Made by a program: the position numbers and the translations under genes. A model generated the notes under the pieces. That model ran no database searches and was not told the origin of the DNA. It saw only the letters and a list, made by a program, of their open reading frames with translations. Below are positions 5,158 through 5,762 of a DNA stretch of 5,762 nucleotides, piece after piece (within the stretch, counting starts at the first letter, position 1; every line of letters starts with the position of its first letter). Origin of the DNA: Bacillota bacterium (lineage in GTDB: Bacteria; Bacillota; Clostridia; DSM-8532); NCBI GenBank assembly GCA_023426765.1, contig JAEZBW010000691.1, positions 1 to 5,762 on the forward strand. The letters run 5' to 3'.

Positions 5158-5762
5158 TTAAGGCCAGTTTTTTACGATTTCAGTGACCAGCGTGGCAAAT
5201 TTCTCTTCCACCATTCTGCCTGTTTCCATCACCTCTTCATGGTTCAGTGTCTGATCCAGAACGCCGGCTGCCATATTGGTAATGCAGGAAATGCCCAATA
5301 CCTTGATGCCCATATGACGGGCCGTAATCGCCTCCGGTACGGTTGACATTCCCACGGCATCCGCCCCAAGCGTGCGGAATGCCCTGATTTCGGCGGGAGT
5401 TTCAAAGGACGGGCCTTTTGCGTAGGCATATACACCCCTGCGTATTTCATAATGGAGCCTGAAGGCGCATTCGGCCGCAACCTCCACCATTTCGCGGTCA
5501 TATATCTGGGACATGTCGGGAAAACGCGGCCCGAACTGATCCATGTTTGTACCCCGGAGCGGACTGTCTGCCAGGAAGCCGATATGATCCTTGATCAGCA
5601 TCAGATCCCCCGGTTTAAACTGGGTGTTGATTCCGCCTGCCGCATTGGTCAGAATCAGGTTCTCAACCCCCAGAAGCTTGAAGATGCGCAGCGGGAAAAC
5701 CACTTCATTCATATTCCAGCCTTCATAATAATGGAAGCGTCCCTTCATCGCCACAATATCCC
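5158..5762 (-). CDS. punA: Purine nucleoside phosphorylase (trimeric PunA/PupG type), 5' end cut by the window edge
   Basis: A cytosolic enzyme that splits inosine, guanosine or their deoxy forms with phosphate into the free base and (deoxy)ribose-1-phosphate, for purine salvage. The 200 visible residues carry the family's landmarks in order: MKGRFHYYEG at the very start, TNAAGGIN (about 38-45), GDLMLIKDHI, FGPRFPDMSQIYD, KGPSFETPAEIR, GADAVGMSTVPE and LGISCITNMAAGVLDQ. The stop is TAA at 5160-5158, just before the terminator. A GTG at 5754 is in frame but is not the start: the MKGRFHYYEG motif normally sits about 75-80 residues into a protein of about 270, and codons for D and I continue upstream of it to the edge. 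No feature in view shows its regulation. The type I (PNP/MTAP-like) family assignment is firm; exact base preference is inferred from similarity to Bacillus PupG. Confidence 0.95.
   Translation of the reverse strand, partial: DIVAMKGRFHYYEGWNMNEVVFPLRIFKLLGVENLILTNAAGGINTQFKPGDLMLIKDHIGFLADSPLRGTNMDQFGPRFPDMSQIYDREMVEVAAECAFRLHYEIRRGVYAYAKGPSFETPAEIRAFRTLGADAVGMSTVPEAITARHMGIKVLGISCITNMAAGVLDQTLNHEEVMETGRMVEEKFATLVTEIVKNWP

Noticed and set aside
5076..5186. The 11-base GATTTCAGTGA at 5076-5086 and again at 5176-5186
   Set aside because: Exactly 100 bases apart, but one copy lies in the phosphorylase coding end and there is no third copy or flanking similarity; most likely chance.

Overview
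The window looks like chromosomal DNA from a low-to-mid GC Bacillota, most likely of the class Clostridia. The grounds are strong AAGGAG/GGGAGG ribosome binding sites, consensus sigma-A promoters, a split ThrE-type exporter and a short-form adenosylhomocysteinase. I cannot name a genus. There is no rRNA, tRNA, CRISPR array, insertion sequence or phage gene in view.

Layout. Bases 1-3458 hold four genes that all read leftward, listed in transcription order. They are adenosylhomocysteinase (ahcY, 3458-2205), a protein joining an excisionase-type helix-turn-helix to a SAM-dependent methyltransferase (2143-1334), a small membrane-anchored protein of two repeated halves (1337-807, overlapping its predecessor by four bases), and a DUF2161-like PD-(D/E)XK protein (690 to beyond the left edge). 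The last gene is open across the edge and lacks only its extreme 3' end. Bases 3459-3825 are a divergent control region. It holds a very good promoter for ahcY, a structured leader of about 130 bases, and an extended -10 promoter firing the other way. Bases 3826-5048 read rightward and encode the two subunits of a ThrE/YjjP-YjjB-type amino-acid exporter. A symmetrical terminator at 5126-5148 separates them from a leftward purine nucleoside phosphorylase gene, whose first roughly 75 codons lie beyond the right edge.

How the genes may work together. The methyltransferase would produce S-adenosylhomocysteine and AhcY would remove it, so their adjacency fits methyl-cycle housekeeping. The helix-turn-helix on the methyltransferase suggests self-contained regulation, analogous to ArsR-methyltransferase fusions known near methyl-cycle genes. 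The phosphorylase could salvage the purine nucleoside that AhcY releases, particularly if the pathway runs through inosine, but it is in a separate transcription unit and that link is inference. The exporter pair is an ordinary two-gene unit.

The less ordinary points are the HTH-methyltransferase fusion, the duplicated CdiI/DUF1436-like membrane protein translationally coupled to it, and the unassigned structured leader of ahcY. I see no clear-cut new defence or mobile system.
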